Origin: CADCTM01 sp049671305
GTDB lineage: Bacteria; Cyanobacteriota; Cyanobacteriia; Cyanobacteriales; Coleofasciculaceae
DNA length: 29,695 nucleotides
Assembly (NCBI GenBank): GCA_049671305.1
Contig: JBATUR010000076.1
Location: 1-29,695, forward strand
Reading direction: 5' to 3'
Positions 16,282 to 23,952 of the stretch are shown here, one piece after another. Under the pieces are notes generated by a model. It ran no database searches, had not been told where the DNA came from, and was given only the letters and a program-made list of their open reading frames with translations. Positions within the stretch are counted from its first letter, which is position 1. Each line of letters opens with the position of its first letter. Made by a program: the position numbers and the translations under genes.

Positions 16282-17691
16282 GTGACCGACCACCTAGAGC
16301 CTTATCGACGGATGGCTCGTTCTATTAGATTTTTTCCCCCATCGGCATTAACACTTAAGCAGATTCCAGAGCCAGTGACAGCCGAGACAGTGGTTGATTC
16401 CTGGACGATGAAAAGCCCTAGCAATGCCGATGTAAAGTCAATAGAGCCACCGATTAATCTTTCTGAACACGCTGCGGCTTTGGTGCATGAGGCGGTATGC
16501 AAGCCGACAGTGCTTCCTGCTACTTATGTGATTCCAGAGAATTTAGGCGATCGCATCAGCCGTCTTGTGGTAGCTTCGTCTGGTGATTTGGCGCCCAAGC
16601 CAAACCTGCCTCAATCTGCTCCTAACGGCACGACGGCTCACGATGGTTACATTGCAAGTAATTCAGACAGGCTAGTATACGACCCTATACGGCAAGTCTA
16701 TGCCCTAGAATCGACAATTGTTGCAGAAACTGCCGTAGAAGAACCAATTGCCGAAGCAGAAACTGCCGTAGAAGAACCAATTGCCGAAGCAGAAACTGTT
16801 GTAGAGGAACCAATTGCCGCAGTAGAAACTGTTGTAGAAGAACCAATTGCCGAAGCAGAAACCGTTGTAGAGGAACCAACTGCCGCAGTAGAAACTGTTG
16901 TAGAGGAACCACCAAACCTTTTAGAGAAAGTTTCATCGGTAATTGAGGCTGTTTCAGACGCCCCGGAAACTGAAGACCTCGATGATTTGCCCAATGATGT
17001 CGAGATGTCGCTTTTCGACCATTTGGAGGAGTTACGAGGACGGCTTTTTTATGCACTCATTGCGGTGCTAGTTGGCATTGTTGCCTGTTTCTTGGTAGTT
17101 AAACCGATTGTGCAACTGCTGGAAGTTCCCGCACAAGGGGTAAAGTTTCTGCAACTTGCACCAGGTGAATACTTTTTTGTTTCAATTAAAGTAGCTGGAT
17201 ATAGTGGGATATTACTCGCTAGTCCGTTTATTCTTTACCAAATTATTCAGTTTGTTTTACCTGGACTAACTCGCCGTGAACGTCGTTTAATTGGTCCCGT
17301 TGTTCTCGGTTCTAGTATTTTATTTTTTGTTGGTTTAGGATTTGCTTATATTGCTTTAGTTCCGGCTGCGCTCAACTTTTTTATTAGTTATGGTGCAGAT
17401 GTTGTTGAGCAGTTGTGGTCAATTGAGAAGTATTTTGAGTTTGTTTTGTTGTTGATGTTTAGTACGGGTTTGGCTTTTCAAATCCCAATTATTCAACTGC
17501 TTTTAGGCTATTTAGGAATTGTTTCTTCTAAGCAAATGCTTTCTGGTTGGCGGGTGGTAATTATTGCTTCAACTGTGTTAGGTGCTGTGTTGACGCCTTC
17601 TACTGATCCTTTGACTCAGAGTTTACTTGCTGGTGCGGTTTTGGCGCTTTATTTTGGTGGTATTGGCATGGTTAAGTTGACTGGGAAATGA
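16282..17691 (+). CDS. tatC: Sec-independent translocase TatC with long N-terminal extension
   Basis: Core subunit of the Tat channel, which binds twin-arginine signals and exports folded proteins. The TatC core covers residues about 240-469: it opens with SLFDHLEELRGRL, whose ELR holds the conserved Glu, and has six membrane segments with the PGLTRRER loop between the second and third. Ahead of it are some 238 extra residues, acidic and Pro-rich, including six 11-residue repeats (148-213). Normal TatC is about 250 residues with a short N-terminus. GTG 16282 is chosen because GAGGGG lies five bases before it; TTG 16201 and ATG 16312 are alternatives, and a short form could start at ATG 17005. 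The neighbouring petC is a Tat substrate. Confidence 0.9.
   Translation: MTDHLEPYRRMARSIRFFPPSALTLKQIPEPVTAETVVDSWTMKSPSNADVKSIEPPINLSEHAAALVHEAVCKPTVLPATYVIPENLGDRISRLVVASSGDLAPKPNLPQSAPNGTTAHDGYIASNSDRLVYDPIRQVYALESTIVAETAVEEPIAEAETAVEEPIAEAETVVEEPIAAVETVVEEPIAEAETVVEEPTAAVETVVEEPPNLLEKVSSVIEAVSDAPETEDLDDLPNDVEMSLFDHLEELRGRLFYALIAVLVGIVACFLVVKPIVQLLEVPAQGVKFLQLAPGEYFFVSIKVAGYSGILLASPFILYQIIQFVLPGLTRRERRLIGPVVLGSSILFFVGLGFAYIALVPAALNFFISYGADVVEQLWSIEKYFEFVLLLMFSTGLAFQIPIIQLLLGYLGIVSSKQMLSGWRVVIIASTVLGAVLTPSTDPLTQSLLAGAVLALYFGGIGMVKLTGK
16723..16920 (+). repeat. Six 33-bp units encoding AETVVEEPIAE-type repeats
   Basis: The units read AETAVEEPIAE twice, AETVVEEPIAA, VETVVEEPIAE, AETVVEEPTAA and VETVVEEPPNL. 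They are near-identical in DNA and lie in the cytoplasmic extension of TatC. Unit number is likely to vary between strains. Confidence 0.92.
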
Positions 17692-17696
17692 TGCAA

Positions 17697-17729
17697 AGAT
17701 CCCCGACTTCTCCAAGAAGTCGGGGATCT
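17697..17729. repeat. Palindrome directly behind tatC
   Basis: AGATCCCCGACTTCT and its exact reverse complement surround CCA, starting five bases after the tatC stop region. The stem is strong enough to stop RNA polymerase or protect the mRNA end, but there is no T-run. The ATCCCCGACTTCT type recurs in Nostoc-like genomes. Confidence 0.87.
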
Positions 17730-17866
17730 CTGGCTCAATTGCAACCATCGTTTAACTACTTAGAAAGAGTGACTGCTGTTCTACTCAACAATTCCTAATT
17801 TTTCGCGTCGTTTCTATTACTGTTTGTATTCATGTTTCTATCAGTTTTACACAAAGCATTTACTAG

Positions 17867-17906
17867 AATTCCCAGTAAAACCTAAAAATTCCCAGTGAAA
17901 CTCAAA
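17867..17906. repeat. Two-copy 20-bp tandem repeat at the end of the DUF3067 gene
   Basis: AATTCCCAGTAAAACCTAAA and AATTCCCAGTGAAACTCAAA lie back to back; the second copy runs into the last bases of the DUF3067 gene. A small local duplication. Confidence 0.7.
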
Positions 17907-18219
17907 AATCGTCCAACATCCATTCTGAGCCCCGTTCACCCAATTCAAGGGGAATACTAACCGCTTTACCCAAACGAGGGCGATCGCGTGTGTCCCGTAT
18001 ATAATTCTGTACCTGTTGCTCTCCACCCCAAGCCTGAATGTAGCTTGCAACTGTATTTAAATGCTCCTGATACTCAACCTCAGAAAGCGGGAAAGAAGCC
18101 TGCTCTAGGTACTTCCACATCACCTGAACAAAGATTTTACCCTGAGTGCGTCGAATCTGAATGTCGTAAGAGCGTCCCCACTTGTTGAGCAGGAGTTGAT
18201 GCAAGTCCTGTCCCGTCAT
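17902..18219 (-). CDS. DUF3067-family protein
   Basis: A 105-residue soluble protein that I recognise as the DUF3067 family found in cyanobacteria and plastids. Conserved features seen are the opening TGQDLHQLLLNKWGRSYD, the IFVQVMWKYLEQ strand-helix in the middle and the RPRLGKAVSIPL segment near the end. No signal peptide or membrane span is present. It lies on the opposite strand between tatC and petC, 240 bp from the petC start and divergent from it. The position next to the Tat channel gene and the Rieske gene suggests a part in cytochrome b6f or Rieske maturation, but that is inference from context only. The ATG at 18219 is followed by MTGQ, the usual start of the family. Confidence 0.82.
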   Translation of the reverse strand: MTGQDLHQLLLNKWGRSYDIQIRRTQGKIFVQVMWKYLEQASFPLSEVEYQEHLNTVASYIQAWGGEQQVQNYIRDTRDRPRLGKAVSIPLELGERGSEWMLDDF

Positions 18220-18404
18220 AACCCTCTTTCTTTAAGCTTTAGTTTACATTTCGTCACAGATAAGACGCTTCTTAACTTTATGATACGGTGTAAAAGAATG
18301 TAATAATACCAACATAACAAGTCCAAAATCCATTCCTAGAAAGGATTGTGGCAACCCCGCTCACCTGTTGAATTACTCTACATTAAAAGAGCAGGGATTA
18401 AAAA

Positions 18405-18426
18405 ATTCTGGTCAAATTTCCAGAAT
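18405..18426 (+). promoter_or_regulatory. Small hairpin in the petC leader
   Basis: ATTCTGG and CCAGAAT surround an eight-base loop, ending 33 bp before the petC ATG. It may shape the leader of the petCA mRNA. The repeat is certain; its use is not. Confidence 0.3.
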
Positions 18427-18459
18427 GGTTAAGAAAAATATACCTTTAGGTGTTTAGTT

Positions 18460-18996
18460 ATGGCTCAAGCTTCTGGCTCAAACGTTCCAGACATGGGGCG
18501 TCGTCAATTTATGAACCTCCTATCGTTTGGTGCTGTAACAGGCACTGCTATAGGCGGTTTGTACCCTGTCATTAAGTTTTTCATTCCAGCTTCCAGTGGT
18601 GGTGGCGGCGGTGGTGTAACAGCCAAAGATGCTTTGGGCAATGACATCATTGTCAGTGATTACTTGACTAATCATCCAGTAGGCGATCGCTCTCTGGCAC
18701 AAGGACTGAAAGGCGACCCCACCTACCTTGTAGTTACAGAAGACAAAACTCTTGCCAACTACGGTATCAACGCCGTTTGCACACACTTAGGTTGCGTTGT
18801 GCCTTGGAATGCCAACGAGAACAAATTTATGTGTCCTTGTCACGGTTCTCAGTACAACAGCGAAGGCAAAGTCGTCCGGGGACCTGCGCCTTTATCCTTG
18901 GCACTAGCCAACGCCACTGTCACCGACGACAAAGTGTCCTTAACCAAATGGACAGAAACCGACTTCCGCAGCGGCGAAGCACCTTGGTGGACTTAA
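18460..18996 (+). CDS. petC: Rieske iron-sulfur protein of cytochrome b6f
   Basis: Carries electrons from plastoquinol to cytochrome f on the lumen side of the thylakoid. The 178-residue protein has a twin-arginine signal/anchor (RRQFMN at residues 14-19, membrane span to about 42), a six-Gly hinge (47-52), and the Rieske domain. Cluster ligands are C107 and H109 in CTHLGC and C125 and H128 in CPCH, with C112 and C127 forming the disulfide. The length and C-terminal end (SGEAPWWT) are normal. petA follows after 61 bp and both probably share a message. It depends on the Tat pathway, whose TatC gene is just upstream. Confidence 0.97.
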   Translation: MAQASGSNVPDMGRRQFMNLLSFGAVTGTAIGGLYPVIKFFIPASSGGGGGGVTAKDALGNDIIVSDYLTNHPVGDRSLAQGLKGDPTYLVVTEDKTLANYGINAVCTHLGCVVPWNANENKFMCPCHGSQYNSEGKVVRGPAPLSLALANATVTDDKVSLTKWTETDFRSGEAPWWT

Positions 18997-19057
18997 TTTC
19001 TACCAACAGACAGACAACTAACAACCAATGACTAACGAGTGAGTTTTTTCCTACAAG

Positions 19058-20050
19058 ATGAGAACACCTTTTTTATCGGTGATGTGCCACCTCCCAGCCT
19101 TGCAAATGCTTAGAAAAGCCATTGTGCTTGCCTTTGCAACCTTGTCCTTGTTCTTCGCAAGCGACATAACCCTACCCCAGTCAGCAGCCGCCTATCCCTT
19201 CTGGGCACAACAAACCGCCCCGGAAACGCCCCGCGCCGCCACTGGACTAATTGTTTGTGCCAACTGCCACCTAGCAGCTAAACCAACAGAAGTCGAAATT
19301 CCCCAGTCTGTAAAACCAGATACAGTATTTGAAGCAGTTGTCAAGATCCCTTACGACATGAACACCCAACAAGTTTTGGGTGATGGTTCAAAAGGTGGCT
19401 TGCAAGTAGGTGCGGTAGTAATGTTGCCAGACGGCTTCAAAATTGCCCCCGAAGACCGCATTCCTGAAGAAATGAAAGAAAAAGTTGGTGGTGTCTACTT
19501 CCAACCTTATAAAGACGGTCAAGACAATGTAGTAATTGTTGGTCCTTTACCTGGTGAACAATATCAAGAAATTGTCTTCCCTGTGCTTTCTCCTAACCCC
19601 AAAACTGATAAAGGTGTTTACTTTGGTAAATACCCAGTTCACATAGGTGCAAACCGTGGTCGCGGTCAGGTTTATCCTACAGGCGACAAGAGCAATAATG
19701 CTGTCTACAGTGCTACCAAAGCAGGTACAATTTCTCAGATTGCCAAGAAAGAAGAAGGTGGCTATGATGTCACCATTCAGACTACAGATGGCGAGTCAAT
19801 TGTTGAAGCAATTCCCGCAGGTCCTGAATTGATTGTTTCTGAAGGACAAGAAGTATTAGCTAGTGCCGCTTTGACCAATAATCCTAATGTTGGTGGCTTC
19901 GGTCAAGTAGACAAAGAAGTTGTTTTACAAGACCCAGCTCGAATTCAGTGGTTGATGATATTTATCGGTGGCATTATGTTATCTCAAACCATGCTTGTTC
20001 TGAAGAAGAAGCAAGTTGAGAAAGTCCAAGCAGCAGAAATGAATTTCTAA
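19058..20050 (+). CDS. petA: Cytochrome f (apocytochrome f precursor)
   Basis: The c-type haem subunit of cytochrome b6f that passes electrons to plastocyanin or cytochrome c6. The 330-residue precursor has a signal peptide ending in QSAAA; mature Tyr46 (YPFWAQQ) supplies the axial haem ligand through its amino group. The haem site is CANCH at residues 67-71. The C-terminal membrane anchor lies at about 296-313 (WLMIFIGGIMLSQTML) with a short Lys-rich stromal tail. The ATG at 19058 is chosen; Met9 and Met17 are weaker alternatives. It is the second gene of the petCA operon and a strong terminator follows after 25 bp. Confidence 0.97.
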   Translation: MRTPFLSVMCHLPALQMLRKAIVLAFATLSLFFASDITLPQSAAAYPFWAQQTAPETPRAATGLIVCANCHLAAKPTEVEIPQSVKPDTVFEAVVKIPYDMNTQQVLGDGSKGGLQVGAVVMLPDGFKIAPEDRIPEEMKEKVGGVYFQPYKDGQDNVVIVGPLPGEQYQEIVFPVLSPNPKTDKGVYFGKYPVHIGANRGRGQVYPTGDKSNNAVYSATKAGTISQIAKKEEGGYDVTIQTTDGESIVEAIPAGPELIVSEGQEVLASAALTNNPNVGGFGQVDKEVVLQDPARIQWLMIFIGGIMLSQTMLVLKKKQVEKVQAAEMNF

Positions 20051-20075
20051 TTTCTTTTGCTGAATAATGAGTTTT

Positions 20076-20104
20076 AAGACAGGTTGAAAAGCCTGTCTTT
20101 TTTT
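20076..20104 (+). terminator. Rho-independent terminator of petCA
   Basis: GACAGGTT, a GAAA tetraloop and AGCCTGTC (one G-U pair) are followed by seven T. It lies 25 bp after petA. Confidence 0.92.
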
Positions 20105-20337
20105 ATTATGTGAATTTGATGTCTTAAGATTTTTTGTTAGAAAATTTCTACAATATTTTGAAGAATCGAATTTTATATTCAAAGAAAAATGAGAAGTAAA
20201 TAGTAGAAATTTGCTGTGTTAACCGCTATTTCAGAATACAAGGCGATGTGCCAACGCACTGCTTCGCTAACGCTTTTCCATTCCTTAGCCTAACTGCGCT
20301 AATCTTAAATCAAACCCCTAGAGGAGAATCTATAACA

Positions 20338-20886
20338 ATGGCAACATCCACAGTTATCTCAAATGACCCCAAAATATTATCCTTAGAAGATTGGATGGAA
20401 AATCCCCCAGATCATACAGAATGGATTGATGGGGAATTAGTGGAGAAAACTGGCATGACTCTTAAGCATAGTAAAATCCAGGGAAATTTATACTTCCACT
20501 GGAGAATTTATAAAAACTCTAGCCAACAAGGAGGACAAGTTTATACAGAGGTTCCCTGCCGCACTAATAAACAGGGACGCTTTCCTGATGTTGCTTATCT
20601 CACTCCAGATTTAGTTGCCCAATATGGCGATGCTAAAGTACTTCCCCAGAGTTTTCCTTTAAGTGCCGAGATTGTTTCTCCTACTGATTTAGCTGAAGAT
20701 GTCATTGCCAAAGCCCAAGAATATTTACAATCTGAAGGTCAAGAAGTTTGGCTAGTTTATCCAGAAAATAGCTGGATTATTGTCGTAACTGCAGAAGCTA
20801 GAAAAATATTTATTGCTGGTGAAATTGTCAATACTCAAAAGATTTTACCTGGTTTTAGTATCTCAGTGGATGAGTTATTAGCCTAA
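20338..20886 (+). CDS. Uma2-family putative nuclease (DUF820)
   Basis: A 182-residue protein of the Uma2/DUF820 family, a PD-(D/E)XK-fold group present in many copies in cyanobacteria. The likely active-site residues are E33 (WIDGEL), D84 (RFPDVAY), E111 (SAEIVSP) and K125 (VIAKAQEYL). A nuclease role follows from the fold; the target is unknown and many members are thought to belong to mobile or defence gene pools. The start is set at ATG 20338 because GAGGAG stands 12 bases ahead; the frame runs open to 20248, but that extension covers a repeat-like noncoding stretch. It begins the small accessory patch downstream of petA. Confidence 0.88.
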   Translation: MATSTVISNDPKILSLEDWMENPPDHTEWIDGELVEKTGMTLKHSKIQGNLYFHWRIYKNSSQQGGQVYTEVPCRTNKQGRFPDVAYLTPDLVAQYGDAKVLPQSFPLSAEIVSPTDLAEDVIAKAQEYLQSEGQEVWLVYPENSWIIVVTAEARKIFIAGEIVNTQKILPGFSISVDELLA

Positions 20887-20972
20887 CTATTACAACATTT
20901 ATCGATTTAATCAAAACTAAAAAAGCCGCGCTCAAAATATTATAAGTAGTGGAAACTAAAAAAGGAGTAAAT

Positions 20973-21212
20973 ATGCAATCAGCAATCAAAATTACAACCA
21001 AAGTACTTTCAGGAAATAAAGTTGAAATTGAATTGCCACCAGGTTCAATAGGTGAAGAAGTTGAAGTGATTGTCCTCCTGCCGGAAAAGCCTCAACCTGG
21101 ACGGCGTAACGTGCTAGAGTTGCTGGAAGAAATTCGCAGTCGTCATGCATCTAGAACAGTTGAAGAAATTGATCGCGAACTACAAGCAGAAAAAAATTCA
21201 TGGGACAGCTAA
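20973..21212 (+). CDS. VapB-like antitoxin
   Basis: A 79-residue acidic protein. The first 45 residues look like a small beta-fold (IKITTKVLSGNKVEIELPPG, residues 5-24), and the rest is a charged helical tail (NVLELLEEIRSRHASRTVEEI, a Leu/Glu/Arg-rich stretch at about 53-73), which in such antitoxins wraps the toxin. The start at ATG 20973 is fixed by AAAGGAG with a good spacing; a GTG 24 bp upstream would lie before that site. Its stop overlaps the start of the PIN-domain gene by 13 bases. It has no clear AbrB or RHH signature, so the antitoxin call rests on size, composition and partner. Confidence 0.78.
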   Translation: MQSAIKITTKVLSGNKVEIELPPGSIGEEVEVIVLLPEKPQPGRRNVLELLEEIRSRHASRTVEEIDRELQAEKNSWDS

Positions 21213-21643
21213 GTATTCCGTCTTCTGCCATTGTTTACTTAGATACCTCAGTCATCATTTACACCGTTGAGGCAAACCCACTTTACTATTCATTACTTCA
21301 ACCTTTGTGGCGGAAGTTTCAAACAGGTGAAATCGAACTAGTAACTAGTGAATTGACGTTAATGGAAACCCTTATTGTTCCCTTAAGACAGGCAAACACT
21401 AGCTTGATAAATGACTATGAGCAACTTCTCTTGTCTTCAGAGATTAGGCTAGTTTCCATCACTCAAACTCTACTCAAAAGTGCAGCTAATCTAAGGGCTA
21501 CTACCAACCTCAAAACACCTGATGCTATTCATGCCGCTACGGCGATAAATGCAGGCTGTACGCTATTTCTAACCAATGACAATGGATTTCGTAATTTGAT
21601 AAATTTGCCTGTTGTCATCCTTCGTGAAATATTGACATCGTGA
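21200..21643 (+). CDS. PIN-domain ribonuclease toxin (VapC-like)
   Basis: A 147-residue PIN-domain protein, expected to cleave RNA with a bound Mg/Mn ion. The four acidic residues of the active site are seen: D15 in YLDTS, E56 in LTLMETLI, D108 in KTPDAIHAA and D127 in FLTNDNGF. The size matches VapC toxins. The ATG at 21200 overlaps the antitoxin gene by 13 bases, a typical coupled pair. An HIP1-built terminator follows nine bases after its stop. The RNA target cannot be told. Confidence 0.9.
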   Translation: MGQLSIPSSAIVYLDTSVIIYTVEANPLYYSLLQPLWRKFQTGEIELVTSELTLMETLIVPLRQANTSLINDYEQLLLSSEIRLVSITQTLLKSAANLRATTNLKTPDAIHAATAINAGCTLFLTNDNGFRNLINLPVVILREILTS

Positions 21644-21651
21644 TCTAAAGC

Positions 21652-21700
21652 AAAAGCGATCGCTTTCTGATATTTTGTAAATGGATAAGCGATCGCTTTT
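21652..21700. terminator. Bidirectional terminator made of two HIP1 octamers
   Basis: AAAAGCGATCGC (21652-21663) pairs with GCGATCGCTTTT (21689-21700) across 25 bases. T-rich sequence follows on both strands. It sits between two converging genes (PIN toxin and RHH protein), so it can serve both. Confidence 0.65.
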
Positions 21701-21704
21701 TCAT

Positions 21705-21863
21705 TTATTTCAGCTTTCCCTCTGTCTTGGCTTTGTCGATAGCATCCTGTACCAGCAAGTAGACAAAGTTTGAAATAGATCGCTTTTCGATCTCACACAG
21801 CTTGTCTAAATCTTTTTTGGTTTGCGCTGGTAAAACAATTGAAATGCTTTCACTGTCACTCAT
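21705..21863 (-). CDS. Ribbon-helix-helix (CopG-like) small protein
   Basis: A 52-residue protein starting MSDSESISIVLPAQTKKDL. The pattern of a short beta strand (SISIVLP), a helix (AQTKKDLDKLCEIEK) and a second helix begun by RSISNFVYLLVQDAI is that of the ribbon-helix-helix DNA-binding fold used by CopG/Arc-type repressors and many antitoxins. An in-frame ATG 30 bp upstream (21893) would add MGETPINLPC; neither start has a clear ribosome site. No toxin gene follows on its strand, so it may be an orphan antitoxin or small regulator. It converges with the PIN toxin gene. Confidence 0.7.
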   Translation of the reverse strand: MSDSESISIVLPAQTKKDLDKLCEIEKRSISNFVYLLVQDAIDKAKTEGKLK

Positions 21864-22091
21864 GCACGGCAAATTTATGGGAGTTTCCCCCATTGTGTCA
21901 TCGATTCAGTAGCTGTTCTGCCTATTGAATCATTTATATAACGACAAACATTATCAATTTTTGTACCACATCTGAACAAAATATTGGAACGCGCAAAAAT
22001 CAACAGAAATCGTGCCTACAAATATACAAAAAACAAACGCAGATATTTAGTTATCTGCGTCTAGCTGCGGTTATATTTAATTGCAAATTAA

Positions 22092-23684
22092 TTAGAACGG
22101 ACGATAAACACGGTAATTAATTTCTGGGAAAATATTATCAATTTCCTCCACCTTTTCCAACCAACCGCTATCAATTCCCTTACCTAGCTTAATATCATCA
22201 TAGATTTTATTAAAACGCATCAAATGCGATCGCGTTCTCCTCACCGCATAAGGTACCATCGTCCCTGTCCGCATAATAAACGCCCAGTCCGACGACTGCG
22301 CCAACAACAACTCCCGCGCCGCCTGATTTAGCGCCTTCCACTCCAACTCATCCGCCGGTTCCAAACGCCCCAACTCAATCATCCTCTCCGCACCTTTATG
22401 CAAATGCGGATAAACCCAAGCATTCGTCTCATTCAACCAATACTCATGGAACCCCTTATAACCCCAGCTAGACTGAGAAGGCTTGCAAACTTGCTGCGTG
22501 GGATGATTCTGCAAATACTCCGCCAAATGGGTCATATCATAGCTATTCTGGTCATACCAAGACTTGCGGAACAAATAATCAATAAACCAAGGACCCTCAT
22601 ACCACCAATGACCAAATAATTCAGCATCATAAGGCGAAACCACAATCGGCGGACGCTGCATAATCGCAGCCAGATTATTCACCTGCTGTTCCCGATTAAA
22701 CATGAAATTCAAGGCGTGTTCGGCTGACTTTTCCTTTGCCCAATAAGGATCATAAAGCTGCTTATCGCTTAAACCTAAACCACGCCCAGTAATTTTGTGA
22801 TATTTAATACCTGTATTTTTGCGTTGTCCATTGGGCATAATGTACGGCTTAATGTACTCATACTCAGCCTCCCAACCTAAATCCTTATAAAATTCCCGAT
22901 ATTCAGCAGCACCCGGATAGCCAACTTCCGAAGACCAAACCTGCTGGGATGACTCGTGGTCGCGTCCAAACACCGCCACGCCAGTTTCTGTATAAATTGG
23001 CGCATAAGTGCCAAAACGGGGACGAGGACGGGCATACAAGATACCATGACCATCAGTTAGGAAGTAGCGCAAACCAGCATCTGCCAGCATCCGCTCAACA
23101 CCTTCATAATAAGCACATTCCGGCAACCAAATGCCTTTAGGAGGACGCCCAAAGTTTTGCTCATAATGCTCACACGCTACCTGAATTTGCGCCCAAACTG
23201 CTTCGGGATACATTTTCATCAACGGAAAGTAACCGTGAGTTGCGCCGCAGGTGATGATTTCTAGGTTGCCGCTATCGAGGAATTGCTTAAAAGCTAATAC
23301 TAAATCGCCTTTATAGCGTTCCCAAGTTTTACGAATCTCGCTGAATTCTTTAACATAATATTCAGCTAGATAGCGGATATGACCGTTATTTGTATTATGT
23401 TCATATTCTTTGGCGACTAGTTCTTCTAATAAAGTTAAATGTTCGTTGTAGCGTTCCTGTAACAAAGGATCACGCAACATTGACACCAAGGGTGGTGTCA
23501 TGCTCATGGTAATTTTGAAGTCGATGCCGTCCCGTTTTAAGCCTTCAAAGACGTGTAATAACGGAATATAAGTTTCAGTAATGGCTTCATATAGCCACTC
23601 TTCTTCGAGAACATAATCACTTTCAGGGTGGCGGACAAAGGGCAGATGGGCATGGAGGACAAGAGCGACGTAGCCAGTAGCCAT
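22092..23684 (-). CDS. GH57-family 1,4-alpha-glucan branching enzyme
   Basis: Makes alpha-1,6 branches in glycogen by moving short glucan chains. The 530-residue protein opens with the GH57 HAHLPFVRHPE motif (11-21), has the catalytic nucleophile E189 in GIWLPECAYYEG and the acid/base D353 in VSPYDAELFGHWWYEG. These positions fit those known for the Thermus-type GH57 branching enzyme (Glu184, Asp353). The C-terminal DUF1957-type helical domain with paired Trp residues is present. It is unrelated to the GH13 branching enzyme GlgB. It lies head-to-head with sasA, with 268 bp between starts. The ATG at 23684 begins MATGYVALVLHAH, the normal family start. Confidence 0.93.
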   Translation of the reverse strand: MATGYVALVLHAHLPFVRHPESDYVLEEEWLYEAITETYIPLLHVFEGLKRDGIDFKITMSMTPPLVSMLRDPLLQERYNEHLTLLEELVAKEYEHNTNNGHIRYLAEYYVKEFSEIRKTWERYKGDLVLAFKQFLDSGNLEIITCGATHGYFPLMKMYPEAVWAQIQVACEHYEQNFGRPPKGIWLPECAYYEGVERMLADAGLRYFLTDGHGILYARPRPRFGTYAPIYTETGVAVFGRDHESSQQVWSSEVGYPGAAEYREFYKDLGWEAEYEYIKPYIMPNGQRKNTGIKYHKITGRGLGLSDKQLYDPYWAKEKSAEHALNFMFNREQQVNNLAAIMQRPPIVVSPYDAELFGHWWYEGPWFIDYLFRKSWYDQNSYDMTHLAEYLQNHPTQQVCKPSQSSWGYKGFHEYWLNETNAWVYPHLHKGAERMIELGRLEPADELEWKALNQAARELLLAQSSDWAFIMRTGTMVPYAVRRTRSHLMRFNKIYDDIKLGKGIDSGWLEKVEEIDNIFPEINYRVYRPF

Positions 23685-23952
23685 GATAAATTAGAACTCG
23701 TGAATCGATGGGTAACGGAGAACTGAGGCAAACAGAGGATTTTTTACAGTCTCTTAAGATTTTAGGATGAAAGGGACAAGCTGAGTGGAGGTCAAGAGAC
23801 TTAAAGCGATTTCTCAGACTAAAATCACTGATTAGTACCGACAATCTAAAATAGATATTAAATTATTGTAAGGAAGCCAATACCCCAGCAACAGATATTT
23901 CATCCTGCTGTTGTTATTTTACCTGTGTCCCTACTGCCAACACCATAATTGC

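Noticed and set aside
16698..17056. Two long minus-strand frames opposite tatC
   Set aside because: Both are low-complexity shadows of the 33-bp repeat array in the TatC extension.
20248..20337. Upstream extension of the Uma2 frame
   Set aside because: It covers repeat-like intergenic sequence, and ATG 20338 has GAGGAG ahead and begins the family-like part.
23911..23952. TTG start giving SasA a Cys-rich head (CPYCQHHNC)
   Set aside because: The family starts just before the KaiB-like domain and no ribosome site precedes the TTG, so this is probably leader sequence, although the Cys pattern is curious.
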